Below, piece by piece: positions 34,154-45,910 of a stretch of DNA of 64,000 bases (position 1 is the stretch's first letter; each line of letters begins with the position of its first letter). The notes below the pieces were generated by a model. That model saw only the letters and a list, made by a program, of their open reading frames with translations. It did no database searches and had not been told where the DNA came from. Source of the DNA: Panicum virgatum (taxonomy: Eukaryota; Streptophyta; Magnoliopsida; Poales; Poaceae); the NCBI RefSeq assembly GCF_016808335.1, contig NC_053148.1, forward strand, positions 12,815,433-12,879,432. The letters run 5' to 3'. Both the position numbers and the translations under genes were made by a program.

Positions 34154-36540
34154 GACAGCTGCAATGGTCTCGGTTCAGTTAAAGTGAACTGAGGTTCCCC
34201 ATGGTTCGCCCACTGGAGCTGCTGTTATGGCCTTATCCTCTTCGGCCTCAATGGTTCCTGCTCCCTGGATCCTGGCCCATCGCCTCCCTCCCTCTGACGA
34301 GCTGCGCGGCAGGTGCTGCTAGCGGTCACGGCGTCGGGCGCGTGGCCGGCAGGCACGGCGTCAGCAGCGCAGGCGGAGCCCGGCAGGCACACCGTCGACG
34401 ACACGGCAAGCGCGGGCATGCGGTTGGCGGGCGCGGTGTTGGCAAGTGGGGCCAGCAGATGTGACCTCGATCGGCGGGCGCGGCATCATCGACGTGCGCA
34501 GGCGGCGGCCGGCGGGCGCGGTGGGATCGACAGGCGCAGGCGGTGGTCGGGTGCCGCGACCTCGCGGGCGGCGGACGGCACGAAGCACAACTGAATCTCG
34601 TGCTTTTCGGGCTGACCCGGCACATAAACGGGCCAGTGGGCTCGTGCTTGGGCCCAGGGTGTGGCACGATGGGTGGCACGGCACGGCCCGATAGCCTGGT
34701 CGTGCCGGGCCAGGCCCGATCAGATCGTGCTCGGGCCAGCTCGGGCTCGGGCCGGTCCGGGCCAGACGGCCCGAATGGCCATCTATACATTGTACGGACT
34801 CCACCGCTACCTTTCCTTGCTGCCCTACTTCCGCCACCACAGCTAGCCCAAATAGTCTGTGGCCATTGCTTGAAGCTCGTTGAATTCCTCCAGATTGTAT
34901 AGAATCTACAAAGAAATACAAATAGGAGTGTCATGCTCTCTGGGTCCTCAAAAATACTGGGTGATCTGACACAGTGACACAACCTCATCCCAACCCTAAA
35001 ATAAAGAGCAATATATACTAAGCGATCGTGAGAAATAATCTTCGAAACAAAGGGAACCAGAATTTTCCTTGAACTGATCCAGCCAGAGAAATGCTCATGT
35101 CTAAATACGACCAGACATCAAATATATAAGCATCAATTAAACTAGGCAAAATTGTCGATTCAGTCCTCCAACTTTGATCACAAGCTTAATTTCATCGTTC
35201 ATCTTTCAAACGGGCCAATTAAATCCTTAATTTTTGCTTCATGTGTCAATATGATCCTTTTCTATCCTACATGGCTTCCACATAGGCATGCTAAGTGACA
35301 GTGGAGGACGTGGGGCCGCGGGTGATGGTGGAGGCCGGTGGGGGCGGAGTGGAGGAGGAATTAGGGTTATGGATTTTGGGGTTTTTGAGAAAGGATGGCC
35401 AGCGGTGACAGTTCGGCAGTGGGTGCGGATTGTGTGCGGCAAGGTCGGTGGCAATAGGGGCAATTGCTGGAGGCACGCCATATGTACAAGGCCGCGGCGA
35501 CCACCTCAGCGCCGTGTTCCTACGCACGTTTGTGCTTGTGTGCACCGTCTTGTCGATGCCAAGCACAGCGTCAGGAATTCGCACGTCCCGAGCCTCGCGT
35601 TGCTGCGGTGCTGCACACCGAGCTCGTCGTGTTCCTAGTGCACCTCACCACCATTTCCATCACCAGCACGACGCATGTGCACGAGCATAACCACCACCCC
35701 CCTAGGAGCTTGGGCACCGCCATGGTCTATGACAGGCCGCCCGGGTACTAGCCACGACCACATAAGTGACAAACAGCTAGCAAAAAAAGCATGATGCAAG
35801 TTCTTGCTATGCTTACTCAGCATAAATTCCTAAACTTGAGTCCCGAACTCGAAATATCCGAAATCATTTCCGAAATACCCGAACATGAAATACACAATGC
35901 AATTTGAGGAGTGACTCCCAGAAATCCGAAAATAGTTTGGAAAATTTGGGTACAGACCTCTAGTATCCGAATCCCAAAATACTCGATATTCTAAAAGACC
36001 CAGTAAACCAAGATAGTTAGGCCCATCACAGGCAGACTCCCGGCCCACAACTTTCTAACTATAGACTCACATGCTCGCTTGCACACCCTCCCGGGCTTCG
36101 GCATTGCCCAAGCAACTGCGCCGCCGCTGCCCGCCAGGCGCCCAGGCTGTGCCGCCTCCACCTCTCCTGCCTCCGCGTTCCACGTCTCCGCGCCCCCAGC
36201 CAGCCCCCAGCCCCGACCCCTATCGCCGACCGTGCCGCGTCACCGAGTCGACTGGCATGCCACTGATACGTGCACCCCTAGCCCCTACTGCGCAGCCGCA
36301 TCAGCGACCACGACCAGTGGGCCCGCTGCCGTCTAGGCAACCGACCCCGCCGGTAAGGGTGGTAATGGAACATGACCCTAATACTCTCTTCACAATCTAA
36401 CTTGCCTCTTAAATTTTTTAGAGCCTGACCCTTAAATTATCTAAGTAAAAAATTATGTCCCTTTACCATCCCTACCCGCCGGCCACTCATCTACTCCTCA
36501 CCAATTCCTACTAGGATGAACAGTACGCTTCGCCGCGCCC
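34154..36540. other. Repeat-rich intergenic region without recognised gene
   Basis: 34200-34600 is very GC-rich. 34570-34800 is an inverted relative of the repeat at 17854-17943. 35150-35290 is an AT-rich repeat-like stretch. 35290-35750 and 36070-36340 are GC-rich with short ORFs that show no domain I know. Nothing here is supported as a gene. Confidence 0.4.
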
Positions 36541-36543
36541 TTA

Positions 36544-36815
36544 GAGCAAAGTTAATAATTTAGCCTGCTACTTTTTTTAATAGAGATTTAGCCTGCTACT
36601 GGCTGTAAGGATTCTTATAGTCTATCTCTCAGTCTATTCGTATAGTGGTTCAGTCCTTCATCACTAATACATGGCACACATGTCTCTCTCACAAGATTTC
36701 TTGGTTACTGTGTCGAAGCCGGCTGCCAGTTTATAACCCGCTTCTCTTCTCTTTCCTCTCTTCTCTTCTCCACATCAGTATTTAGTCTGTTTACAGTCTG
36801 TTATAATACTTGCTC
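36544..36815. mobile_element. Tourist-like MITE (PIF/Harbinger)
   Basis: A 272-bp element with imperfect terminal inverted repeats GAGCAAAGTTAATAA and (reverse complement of the right end) GAGCAAGTATTATAA, flanked by TTA on both sides (36541-36543, 36816-36818). This is the target duplication of PIF/Harbinger elements. No coding capacity. Confidence 0.7.
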
Positions 36816-36837
36816 TTATATGAATGACACTAACTCC

Positions 36838-38959
36838 TGAAAGTGCATCTAGGCCCCTAGTGTGTTTTGGTGGATTGATTGACACCACGATTAAAAAACT
36901 AACCATCTTGTTGAGTATATGAGCAGAAATTGATTATCATATTTATTATATATGCGATGAAATGTATCAATGTTCAAGACAAAACTCATATAACAAGATG
37001 AATGCCACAACATGATCTAGTATGAGAATGATAACAAGCAATGAGTATTGTGTGAATTGGGATATGTGTTATTGGTGAGGAATTCACTCCCATATCTAAA
37101 TGAAGCTTGTTGAAGTATGTGGTACTCAAAATAACAAGTCAAGGTATTGAGAATGAGACAAGGTTGTATGCTTATGCATAGTCTCATATATTGGAAAAAT
37201 TATCATAATAATTGCAAGTGATATTTGATGATCAAGCAAGTATGAAAGAAATGGTTTTCATTATAATGTAAAAATTATTGTGAGTTCAAGAGGGCTCTTG
37301 AGAATAAATGGATGGGATCGAAAGGCGAGTTTCTAGAGGCTATGTAAGCAAAGGCTTGGCATGAGCAAGGAAACCGATAATGATCAAGTCCAAGAATTCT
37401 AAGAGATAAGGAGAATTTCACATTGAGAAGCATTATTCATTAGAAGAAGAAAAATAGCTTGAGGATCAAAATGGATTTCATTGTAAGTTAAATGTGATAT
37501 AAGCCTACATGAAGGTATATGTGATGCAAGGATGAAGAGTTGGAATTCGGGAATGGGTTTCTAGGTACTAAGCTTGGAGAAGGGCAATTGTGGTTGTGCC
37601 AAGGAACCAATGCTATGGTGACAAAACGTTCTTTGGGTTCAACTTAAAGAATCTTGATCATGTGTGGTGTTCATGTTGGCAAGTATTAATCTTTCTAGAA
37701 TCTAATTGTGAAGACGGTGACTTTAACTAGAAGTGGATTTCATTCAAGGATAAAAGTTCAAGGTCACTAGCTCAAGGAAGATGTGCTCAAAGTAAAGAAG
37801 CCAAGTTGGATGCACACCTCAGATTGTGATTGATCAACACACGACATAGGATGAAAAAGTGAAGCTCAAGAAGTTGAAATGTAATTTATCTTTGATCTTG
37901 AGTTTATGTATCCCGTACTATCAAGAGGGATGCATCACAATGGTCTTTGGTTTAGTTTCAGTGCTCAAGTAACCCATGTGAGTTGAAAGAGACAAAAGGC
38001 TCACGTACACATTTTAACATTGCTGCTAGGGCAAATCCGGAAGTTTCGGATTTGGAATCCGGAAGTTCCGGATTTGGCACACGTGGCACTAACAGCTAGT
38101 TGGTTTGAAAACCCGGAGGTTCCGGGTTGTAGAATCCGGAAGTTCCGGGTTCTAACTGTCACATAACGGCTAGTTTTGTTGGGACCGGCTATTTATACCC
38201 CTTAGCCCTCTCCTTGGTGGGCTGATGTTCCAGACTTTATTCTATTCATTGATGGTAGTCCCAAGAAGCTTGGTAGCCATAGTTGAGCTCTCCCCAACCT
38301 CTCTTTGTGAGATTGTGTGATTAGTATATATCCTTGAGATGGGTTGAGAGAGTGAATGCGTGAGAGCACTAGAGAGCACATAAAACCTTGAGCACTTGAG
38401 ATTAGCCATGATTTGTGGTGAGCAGCGACAAGTTTATTGCAGCACCGATCTTGTGCCACGAGGGCTCATGGTCATATAGTTGAAGGAGGAAATAGCTTGA
38501 CCTTGGGGTCGATATAAGCTTCCTCAACGGAGACTAGGATTCACACATGGGTGCACGGGGTGAATCTGAACTTCGGTAAAACAAATCCTTGTGTTCATTG
38601 CATTTACATTTGTTTTGTGGATTTGAGGAGCTCTCCATTAGAAACTTGTGTCTTGGAGATATTGTTGTTTCGTATGTGCAGGATCTGCGTGAACCTGCTC
38701 AAAGAACTTCTCTGAGCAGACTCTACAATTGGGGTTTGAATTTACATTCATTTATTAGCACTACTCTTATTGTGTTCACTCTGTTATGAGTGAACTCGGA
38801 AGTTCCGGATTAACAAACCCGGAAGTTCCAAGTTCACCTACTGTCTAGTCCAAATCAAGTTCCGGGTTTGGCAGACAGTCAATTTTATCTGCTGCGTTTG
38901 AGTGAAACTATGTAGGTGCACCTATTCATCCCCCTCTAGGCGACATCAAGGTCCTCTCA
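36838..38959 (+). repeat. 5' LTR of the Copia-type element
   Basis: 2,122 bp. It carries three pairs of the 19-bp motif (38034/38056, 38110/38133, 38793/38816) plus a half copy ending at 38868. It is 18 bp shorter than the 3' LTR, mainly because part of the fourth pair is missing. Confidence 0.9.
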
Positions 38960-39011
38960 ATTGGTATCAGAGCCTAACTTCACATCAAAGCTTAACCGCC
39001 GTGAAGAAATA

Positions 39012-40850
39012 ATGTCGACGTCCTATGAGGTACCCATTGAGCCGCTTGTAAGTGATGGCTCAAATTATGCTTTCTGGTCCATTAATGTTCAAAATCATTT
39101 GCGGAATCTTGGTCCACTTGTGGAACGAGTTGTAGTTGCAAGTATCATTCCTCCAAATTTTAGTTGGAAAAATGTTGACATAACAAACAAAAGGGAAATG
39201 GATTGCATGCAACTCAACGCGTTAGTCCCTGATTATTTGCTGAGTGTTGTATGTGCAGAAATTAGTGATATCATTCTTGAGAATGAAGAAATGCGAGAAA
39301 ACGCATATCTCATTTGGAAATTTCTCAAGAATCTTTATGACAAAAATTGCTCAGTATCATCAGTAACAAGCACAGCTCATCAAGAATCATCTGTCAAGAG
39401 TCAGGAAAACAAAGATTCAAAAGGCATTGACTCAACTCCAAAAATTTCAGCAAACCCGGAAGTTCCGGATTCAGAACCCGGAAGTTCCGGATTGGAGAAT
39501 AATGCTGAAATATATCAATCAGATGATGAATCAGCCTCTAATTGTTCTGCTCAATCACATTATGGACATCATCAGTGCTTTATGGCCACAGCTGAAGACA
39601 ATTCAGATTCAGATATTGATAGTGGTAGTGATTGTGATAGTGATGATGATGACGAGGAGCCAGTGCTTGAACTTAGAAAAGTAAGCAAGAAGAGCAGGGA
39701 AACAATTTTTGGGCTGATGAAAAAGGTGATGAAGCAAGATCAAGAAATAAAGAAACAAAAGAAGGTTCTCAACAAAAAGGATGATGAAATCAAATGTCTT
39801 GCTCTAGTAGAAGAGAGAAATCATGCCCTCAAGACTGAATTGGATGAGCTTACTAGCAAGCATATGGACCTTCAAAATCTGCATCAGAAACTCAAGTGCT
39901 CCAATGACCAACTTGTGGATTCATTTGTCAATCTAGAAGTTGCTCATGAGGTCATAGTTACAATGGTGAAATCATACAAGCAAATTGACAACACTTGCTC
40001 ACAAAATGAGAACAAAGAGAAACAATCTTGGTATAAACAAGTGATCGTGGAAGATTGCAATGATGACCTCGCCCTAGAAAATGAAGTGCTCAAGCAAGAG
40101 GTTGAGAGGCTCTCACAAGACTTATCAAAATTAAAAGGCAAGAGTGTTGTGCAACCTTCTCAAGATAACCGTGAAACCATGGTGAAGAAGTTTGAGAAGG
40201 GGTCCACCGTGCAAAACTCATGCAAACTTATACTCAAGTCAAAGGAGAGCAAGTCTCAAGCAAGGAAGAAAAATATGGATCATATTAAGTGCTACAAAAG
40301 CTCCAACGTGGGACTTTATGCCTCAGTGTGCTCAATCAAAATAGAAGGCCAGCAAACCCTCTCCAAGAGACAAAGAAGCCTTGCCAAAAGAAGATGTTTT
40401 GGCTGCTGCAAAATGGGACACAGAATTGCAACTTGCCCAGACAAGTCAAGCAAACCCGGAAGTTCCGGATGGTACAACCCGGAAGTTCCGGTTTTGAAAT
40501 CACAACGGCACTTCAAGCCAAACAAAGGTTTCAAGAGAGCTCAAGAAAAATACTTGGAGAGGGAAGCAGTTAAAGGCAATAAGAACAATCCATCAAGCAA
40601 CATCAAGCACAAAGTTTGCTATACATGTCGAGAAAAAGGACATCTTGGTAAGGATTGTCCAAACGGTAACTCTCCTAAACCAAACTTGATCAACAATGTA
40701 CCTTTATGCTATAGTAGACCTTCAAATGGTGTTGGTGCTGGTAGGATGATGAGTTCATCAACTACTCGCCCAAGAGCCATTTGGGTTCCCAAATCTTTGT
40801 TGACTAACCTTCGTGGACCTAACTTGGCTTGGGTACCAAAATGTGCTTGA
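39012..40850 (+). CDS. Copia-type gag with two CCHC zinc knuckles
   Basis: The most likely start is the ATG at 39012 (MSTSYEVPIEPLV), giving about 612 residues; the frame is open upstream to 38961. The N-terminal half resembles the Copia capsid (SDGSNYAFWSINVQNHLRNL, AYLIWKFLKNLYDK). Then come an acidic stretch (SDSDIDSGSDCDSDDDDEE), a long coiled coil (about residues 225-385), a knuckle C-F-G-C-C-K-M-G-H-R-I-A-T-C and a second, canonical one C-Y-T-C-R-E-K-G-H-L-G-K-D-C. It ends with repeated WVPK motifs (RAIWVPK, LAWVPK), where SIRE-type polyproteins continue into protease, but here there is a stop. It forms virus-like particles and binds RNA in related elements. Two pairs of the 19-bp motif lie in the frame, giving NPEVPDSEPGSSG and KPGSSGWYNPEVP. 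Confidence 0.85.
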   Translation: MSTSYEVPIEPLVSDGSNYAFWSINVQNHLRNLGPLVERVVVASIIPPNFSWKNVDITNKREMDCMQLNALVPDYLLSVVCAEISDIILENEEMRENAYLIWKFLKNLYDKNCSVSSVTSTAHQESSVKSQENKDSKGIDSTPKISANPEVPDSEPGSSGLENNAEIYQSDDESASNCSAQSHYGHHQCFMATAEDNSDSDIDSGSDCDSDDDDEEPVLELRKVSKKSRETIFGLMKKVMKQDQEIKKQKKVLNKKDDEIKCLALVEERNHALKTELDELTSKHMDLQNLHQKLKCSNDQLVDSFVNLEVAHEVIVTMVKSYKQIDNTCSQNENKEKQSWYKQVIVEDCNDDLALENEVLKQEVERLSQDLSKLKGKSVVQPSQDNRETMVKKFEKGSTVQNSCKLILKSKESKSQARKKNMDHIKCYKSSNVGLYASVCSIKIEGQQTLSKRQRSLAKRRCFGCCKMGHRIATCPDKSSKPGSSGWYNPEVPVLKSQRHFKPNKGFKRAQEKYLEREAVKGNKNNPSSNIKHKVCYTCREKGHLGKDCPNGNSPKPNLINNVPLCYSRPSNGVGAGRMMSSSTTRPRAIWVPKSLLTNLRGPNLAWVPKCA

Positions 40851-42621
40851 AAGAATTAGCAGGTACTCAGAGATGCATTGTGGACTTGGCGAACATGAGA
40901 AGAGCTTCACCTCAATATCATTGTCCAAAGTTCATCTAGAAAATCGCCAAGTTGAACTCAAACCGATCCATCATTCCAATGCATCTCCGATAACATGTAC
41001 ATCTTCCTTGTGCTAATCAAGTTCTTAAATTTAAGATTGCTTTGTGTAATTTCAAATAAAAGGGATTGATTAGCTCACTTTGTTAATTTGTAAAATATAT
41101 GCAATTATCAATTGTGGTGCTCTTAACAAGCTCTTTGGTGGAGCTAGTGCTTTAGTAACATTACAGGAGCATCTACAAGTATTGAAGATTCAAGAAAGAT
41201 CAAGAATTCATGGATTACCTTCAGTCAAGAAAGTCCGATAAACCCGGAAGTTCCAGATTTTACAACCCGGAAGTTCCGGATTTTCAAAAGAATCACTGTT
41301 GAGTAATATCTGTGGACAGACAGTAGCGACGACTTGATTTCTACATTACTCAAGGGACTGTGAGTTTATTCTTGACCTACTCTATATTCTAGACATATTT
41401 CTTGATTAGTTGACCAAGATATGAAATGAGTATCCTAAAGTGTCTTTATTGATCACAAGTGCATATCTCAAGAATTCTATCCTTGATGCACTTATTTAGG
41501 GGGAGCTTATTTCATATTGTGTGTCTTGCTACTAACCTTACTTTCAAGGCTTCATGTGTGTAGAAAACATATACATGATCACAAGGGTAATATGCTTCAC
41601 TATGAGTATGCCACTTGACTTCAAGGTCACCAATCCAACTTGAAAAAGGTGTATCTAAACTCAAAATTGGATTGATTATCACTTTGTGTGGCTGCTCTCC
41701 ATAATATGGCTTAAGTTTCTCATTTGGTCTTAATCGACCAAAAGATGCACATATACTTGCCTCCACATACATGTATGCATTATTCACTCTTGAGAAACTT
41801 AGTCCATGTTATGAGGCTTTACTGCTTGACGATTCATTGCCTTCCACATTTAAAGAATCATCAAGCACAAAGCTAGGGTTTGTACTACTAATGTGATTTA
41901 TTTGGACTTCTAAGCTTTTCATGATTAATCGAATGAAAAGAGTTCAAGTTATGTTTATAATGATTATGTGCAAGTCATGTATGTGAGATCCTTCTCTTGT
42001 GAAGGACATGGAACCTAAAGGGCCAAGGTATGATTTATTAGGGTCAAGTATTTATGATTTGCATCTAGGCCCTCTACATGCTAGTGTGTGCATGTTTTGT
42101 ATCAAGTAATTCAATGTCATTTAGTGTAACTTTAAATATTTGGTTGATACCTTCTTTTGAGATTGAATTAGTGTCAATAGAACTAAATTGTTGTGAGGTA
42201 TGAGCCAAATATACTAAGGACGGTGCTTGACTTGAGTTACTAGATATATGAGTGTTATAGGTTAGATTTTTCGAAAACCCAACTAGTATGCTAGGTTGTA
42301 AGCTGTTTGGAAACTTTTGGTTCTTGGTCTTTGTGACCATGTCAAGTTGCCTTGTGGTTATAGTTACACTTGTTTGATTGTTGGCTAACACAAAGCAACA
42401 AGACACTCTCAAGTCCATAGGATCTATTCCAATCTCATCTCAAGGGCTATATTCTTTGGAAATGCTATCTCTCATCAAATGCAAGCCTAGGTTCCTATTT
42501 CAAATGGATATCTAAGACAAAGGAACCAAAATATCAAAATCTTTCTCTGGTCAAGGCTCTCTCATCTAGAAATCAAACTCTATCAACACTTTTGAGATAT
42601 TTTGCCCAATTTTGAGAATAG

Positions 42622-42757
42622 TCCGGGTTCTCTGGGTTTCAGCCCGGATTCTCTAGGGTGGCCCGGATACTCTGGCTTTTCTCCCGGATTCTCTGGGTTT
42701 CAGCCCGGATACTCTGGGGTGGCCCGGATACTCTGGTTTTTCTCCCGGATTCTCTGG
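42622..42757 (+). repeat. Short tandem array, unit CCCGGATTCTCTGG, period 19-21 bp
   Basis: Seven copies of (C)CCGGAT(T/A)CTCTGG start at 42622, 42643, 42662, 42683, 42704, 42723 and 42744, linked by alternating GTTTCAG and GGTGG or TTTTTCT spacers. The block lies in the non-coding interior of the Copia-type element just before a pair of 19-bp motifs. It shares their CCGGA half-site. Confidence 0.85.
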
Positions 42758-43544
42758 AGTTTACCCAGTACAGCAGTAAACCCGGAAATTCCGAGTTTGT
42801 AACCCGGAACTTCCGGATTTAGTGGGTAAAAATATTCACCACCAAAGTTCTAAAAAATTTCCATGGATATATTTGTTCCAAAAATTTTACGGATATCTAA
42901 GAAGTTGGAACTCACATTTATCTCGGACAAATTCTCCAATATCAAGTCTTGACCGAGGGGTAATGTGAAACCCGAAAGTTCCGGATTTCAACTGGTATAT
43001 CACTATTCAGCCCGTGATTTACCCTTTCACCTCTCATTCCCTCTCCCACTCACTGCTCGACACAAACACAGTTCGGGAGAGGCGATTTTGGGGCGATTCG
43101 GCCATTTGATCAAGGATTTCAAGGATTGAAGGGCGGCTCTTGGTGATTACAATCCAGAGGTTTCGGATCCATCTTCCGGAATCAATTTCAAACCCTTCCC
43201 ACCATGAGCAACGGCACAAAATCAATCTTTTTGCCCGATCTCTTTACCTAGGATTGATCTGTTCGATTCCTTTGGTAGGGCACCTACATTTAGACCATAG
43301 TTGTTATCCCTAGCAAAAGAATCATGTTTACTTGGTCGATTTAGATGATACTCGAATGTACGGTTTTCTGGGCAAACCCGGAAGTTCCGGGTTTCAAATC
43401 CGTAAGTTTCGGATTTACCCAGAAAACTGGAATCCAGCTCTGATCTTCCAAATTGTCGGTTTCTTTCACTCAAAATCATTCCTGTCCTAAATCCAAGGTT
43501 CCTCCTTTGTTTTCATAGATAATTCAGATGAGGAAAGGTTTGTT

Positions 43545-45368
43545 TTGAGGAGGAGGAGCAAAAATCCTAATGTTCCTATTGGGACAAGGAGATCCATGAG
43601 GCAACTTTCCAGAGGCACCTTGCACATTGCAGATGAGCCAGAGATTCAAGAGGAAAACAACACATCTAGTGATGATGGGGAGGAAAGTGATCCAAACTAT
43701 CAGGAATCACCTCCCCATGGGACAAAGAGGAGTGGTAGGCAAATGAGGGGCAGCAGTAGCAGTGGTGGCCATGGGATTAGCAGTGGTGGTGCTCAACTCG
43801 ATGATGATGATGAGGAGGAGGAAGAAGAAGAACATGTACAGCAGTCCAGTCAGCCACTCTTTGTGACTGGAGTCATGTTAAGAAAGCCAAGTGTTTCCCA
43901 TGACTATATCATGACTGATTACATGAAGAGGGGAATGATAGACAAAGTAAGAAAAGAAGGATTGAAGAATCCTTTGCGTGCTAAGAAAGGAAGAAGTGTT
44001 GATTATAGATTTCAAACCAAGTTCCATCAAGACTTCTATGTGAGTGCAATTCTTAGCAAGAAATACAAAGTGGCACGCTCTCAATTTATGAATTGGCCAA
44101 AACTTGAGAGCATGGGAGATCCAATCTTTAATGAGATCATTAGTGCATGCAAGGCTAAGCATATATACAAAATCATGGCATTTCAATATGATTGGAACAT
44201 TGAAGTGATTGCCCAATTTTATGCCACTTGCTATTTTGAAACACATGATGATATGAGATGGGTCCAGTGGATGACAGAGGGAAAATGGTATAAAATTAAT
44301 TATGTTGAGTTTGCAGCCATGTTTGGATTTGGGAGAGCTGATGCAGAAAGAGTTAGACTTCACCTTAGCTCTCCTCTCCCTAAAGAAGAAATGAAATGCA
44401 TGTACTTACCTAGTAGGGAGTCAGAGTTTGGGGGGGCCTAAAGGACTAATTCTATTTTATGCATATCTTAACAAGTTCTTTAGGAAGACACTTGCTACTA
44501 GAGAGGGTGATGCTCACAATATATCGTCATATGGAAAGAATTTGCTATATGCTTTAACTCCTAGCGAACCAGAGTTCAGTGTGTTTGATTACATATGGGA
44601 GCAAATCAAGTCCATATCTGAATCACCTCAAAAGTGTTGTGGTTTTGGAGCTTATCTCATGTTCCTGATTGATCAAAAGACCAACAAAAGATTTGAGTGT
44701 GATTACAAACTTCCTCCTTTGATGTTAAGATGGACTCACACCCCGGACCCACTCTTGCTGAAATTATTGCATCTAGAGAGCAAGCTGCAGCTCCAGGTGA
44801 TGGTGATACAGTCCCACATGCTCCTAGTGCCCCACATGTCCCTACTCGCTCCTATTCTAGGCGTGGTGGCTCTAGATCTCAAAATTGAGAAAAGCCTCCC
44901 TCTCCAATTAGAAAGATGTTCAATATGATTTTTGGGATGTGCAAGTCCACAAATGATGTGGTGCACAAGGAGAGGGAAAGGAGGAAGAAAGACACTTTGA
45001 GGCTAAACAAATTGCAAGAAGCCATATTGCCCAATGATCCTCCCTCACCCATTGGCTCAGAAGGACAGCAAAGTGAGCCTAAAACTATGGAGCAAATGAA
45101 TGCTAGATATCAGCAAGAAGATTATTGGGGGCAGCTCTATGGTAGTGGCACCACATCCTATGTTAACCCTACTTTTGTTGACCCCTCGACCGCTCCTTTC
45201 ATGCCTCAGACTCCTCAATTTCCACCAAAACCTCCTCCATATATTGCACCATCTTATGGGTTTGATGCCTTTGGCTCTTGGATGATTGATCAACCTATTG
45301 GTGATGCCGGCAAAGGGACTAACGGGCAAGGTGGAAGACAAGATGATGAGGATGATGATCAGCAGTAG
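43545..45368 (+). pseudogene. Second ORF of the Copia-type element (plant transposon protein type), frameshifted
   Basis: The frame is open upstream of 43545 to about 43516, where TTTTCATAG could be a splice acceptor. The first block has an Arg-rich start, an acidic serine-rich region (DDDDEEEEEEEH) and a conserved domain: RFQTKFHQDFYVSAILSKKY, AFQYDWNIEVIAQFYATCYF, MRWVQWMTEGKWYKINYVEF. This resembles the 'putative plant transposon protein' domain found in many uncharacterised grass retroelement ORFs. The frame shifts inside a G run (44430-44437), continues as LKGLILFYAYLNKFFRKTLA, shifts again near 44725, and passes a stop near 44888 before a Pro/Gln-rich tail ending in DDEDDDQQ. Role unknown; an accessory or envelope-position protein is conceivable. 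Confidence 0.65.
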
Positions 45369-45910
45369 AAGCTCCAGAAGAACTCCCCATAGACACTTCT
45401 TGGTGATGGATGACAAAGGGGAAGAAATTGTTGAAGATTAAAGCTTCTATTCAGATTTTAGTGGTTCTGGTCTGGCAAACCCGGAGGTTCCGGGTTTCCA
45501 AATCCGGAAGTGTGATAAAATATGATGAAATGATAATTTGTTGCTTTAGGCCAGTTCTGCCTGGCAAATCCGGAGGTTCCGTATTTGGAACCCGGAAGTT
45601 CCGGGCTTGTGTGGACATAACTGATCAGTTTATTTCATCTTGCTATTGTGTGAGATTTCTGTCATATGCATCATGTATTATATGTTCACACATGTATTTT
45701 GCACTCCATGGATGATGAGATTTAGGGAGAGCTCTTTGTTTTCTTGTGAACATGTGCAAAAGGGCATTTGAGGCCAAATTATTTGAATTCCATTCAATGC
45801 ACATTGTAAGGGGGAGCTCCTACTAAATCTAAAAATTCAAAACTTCAATTGATTATATCTTTTTGTAAGCTTTAATCGGTGTTGTCATCAGTCACCAAAA
45901 AGGGGGAGAT

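Noticed and set aside
34326..34988. Long minus-strand ORFs in the GC-rich 34-35 kb region
   Set aside because: They overlap plus-strand ORFs of similar length and a dispersed GC-rich repeat, and have no recognisable motif.
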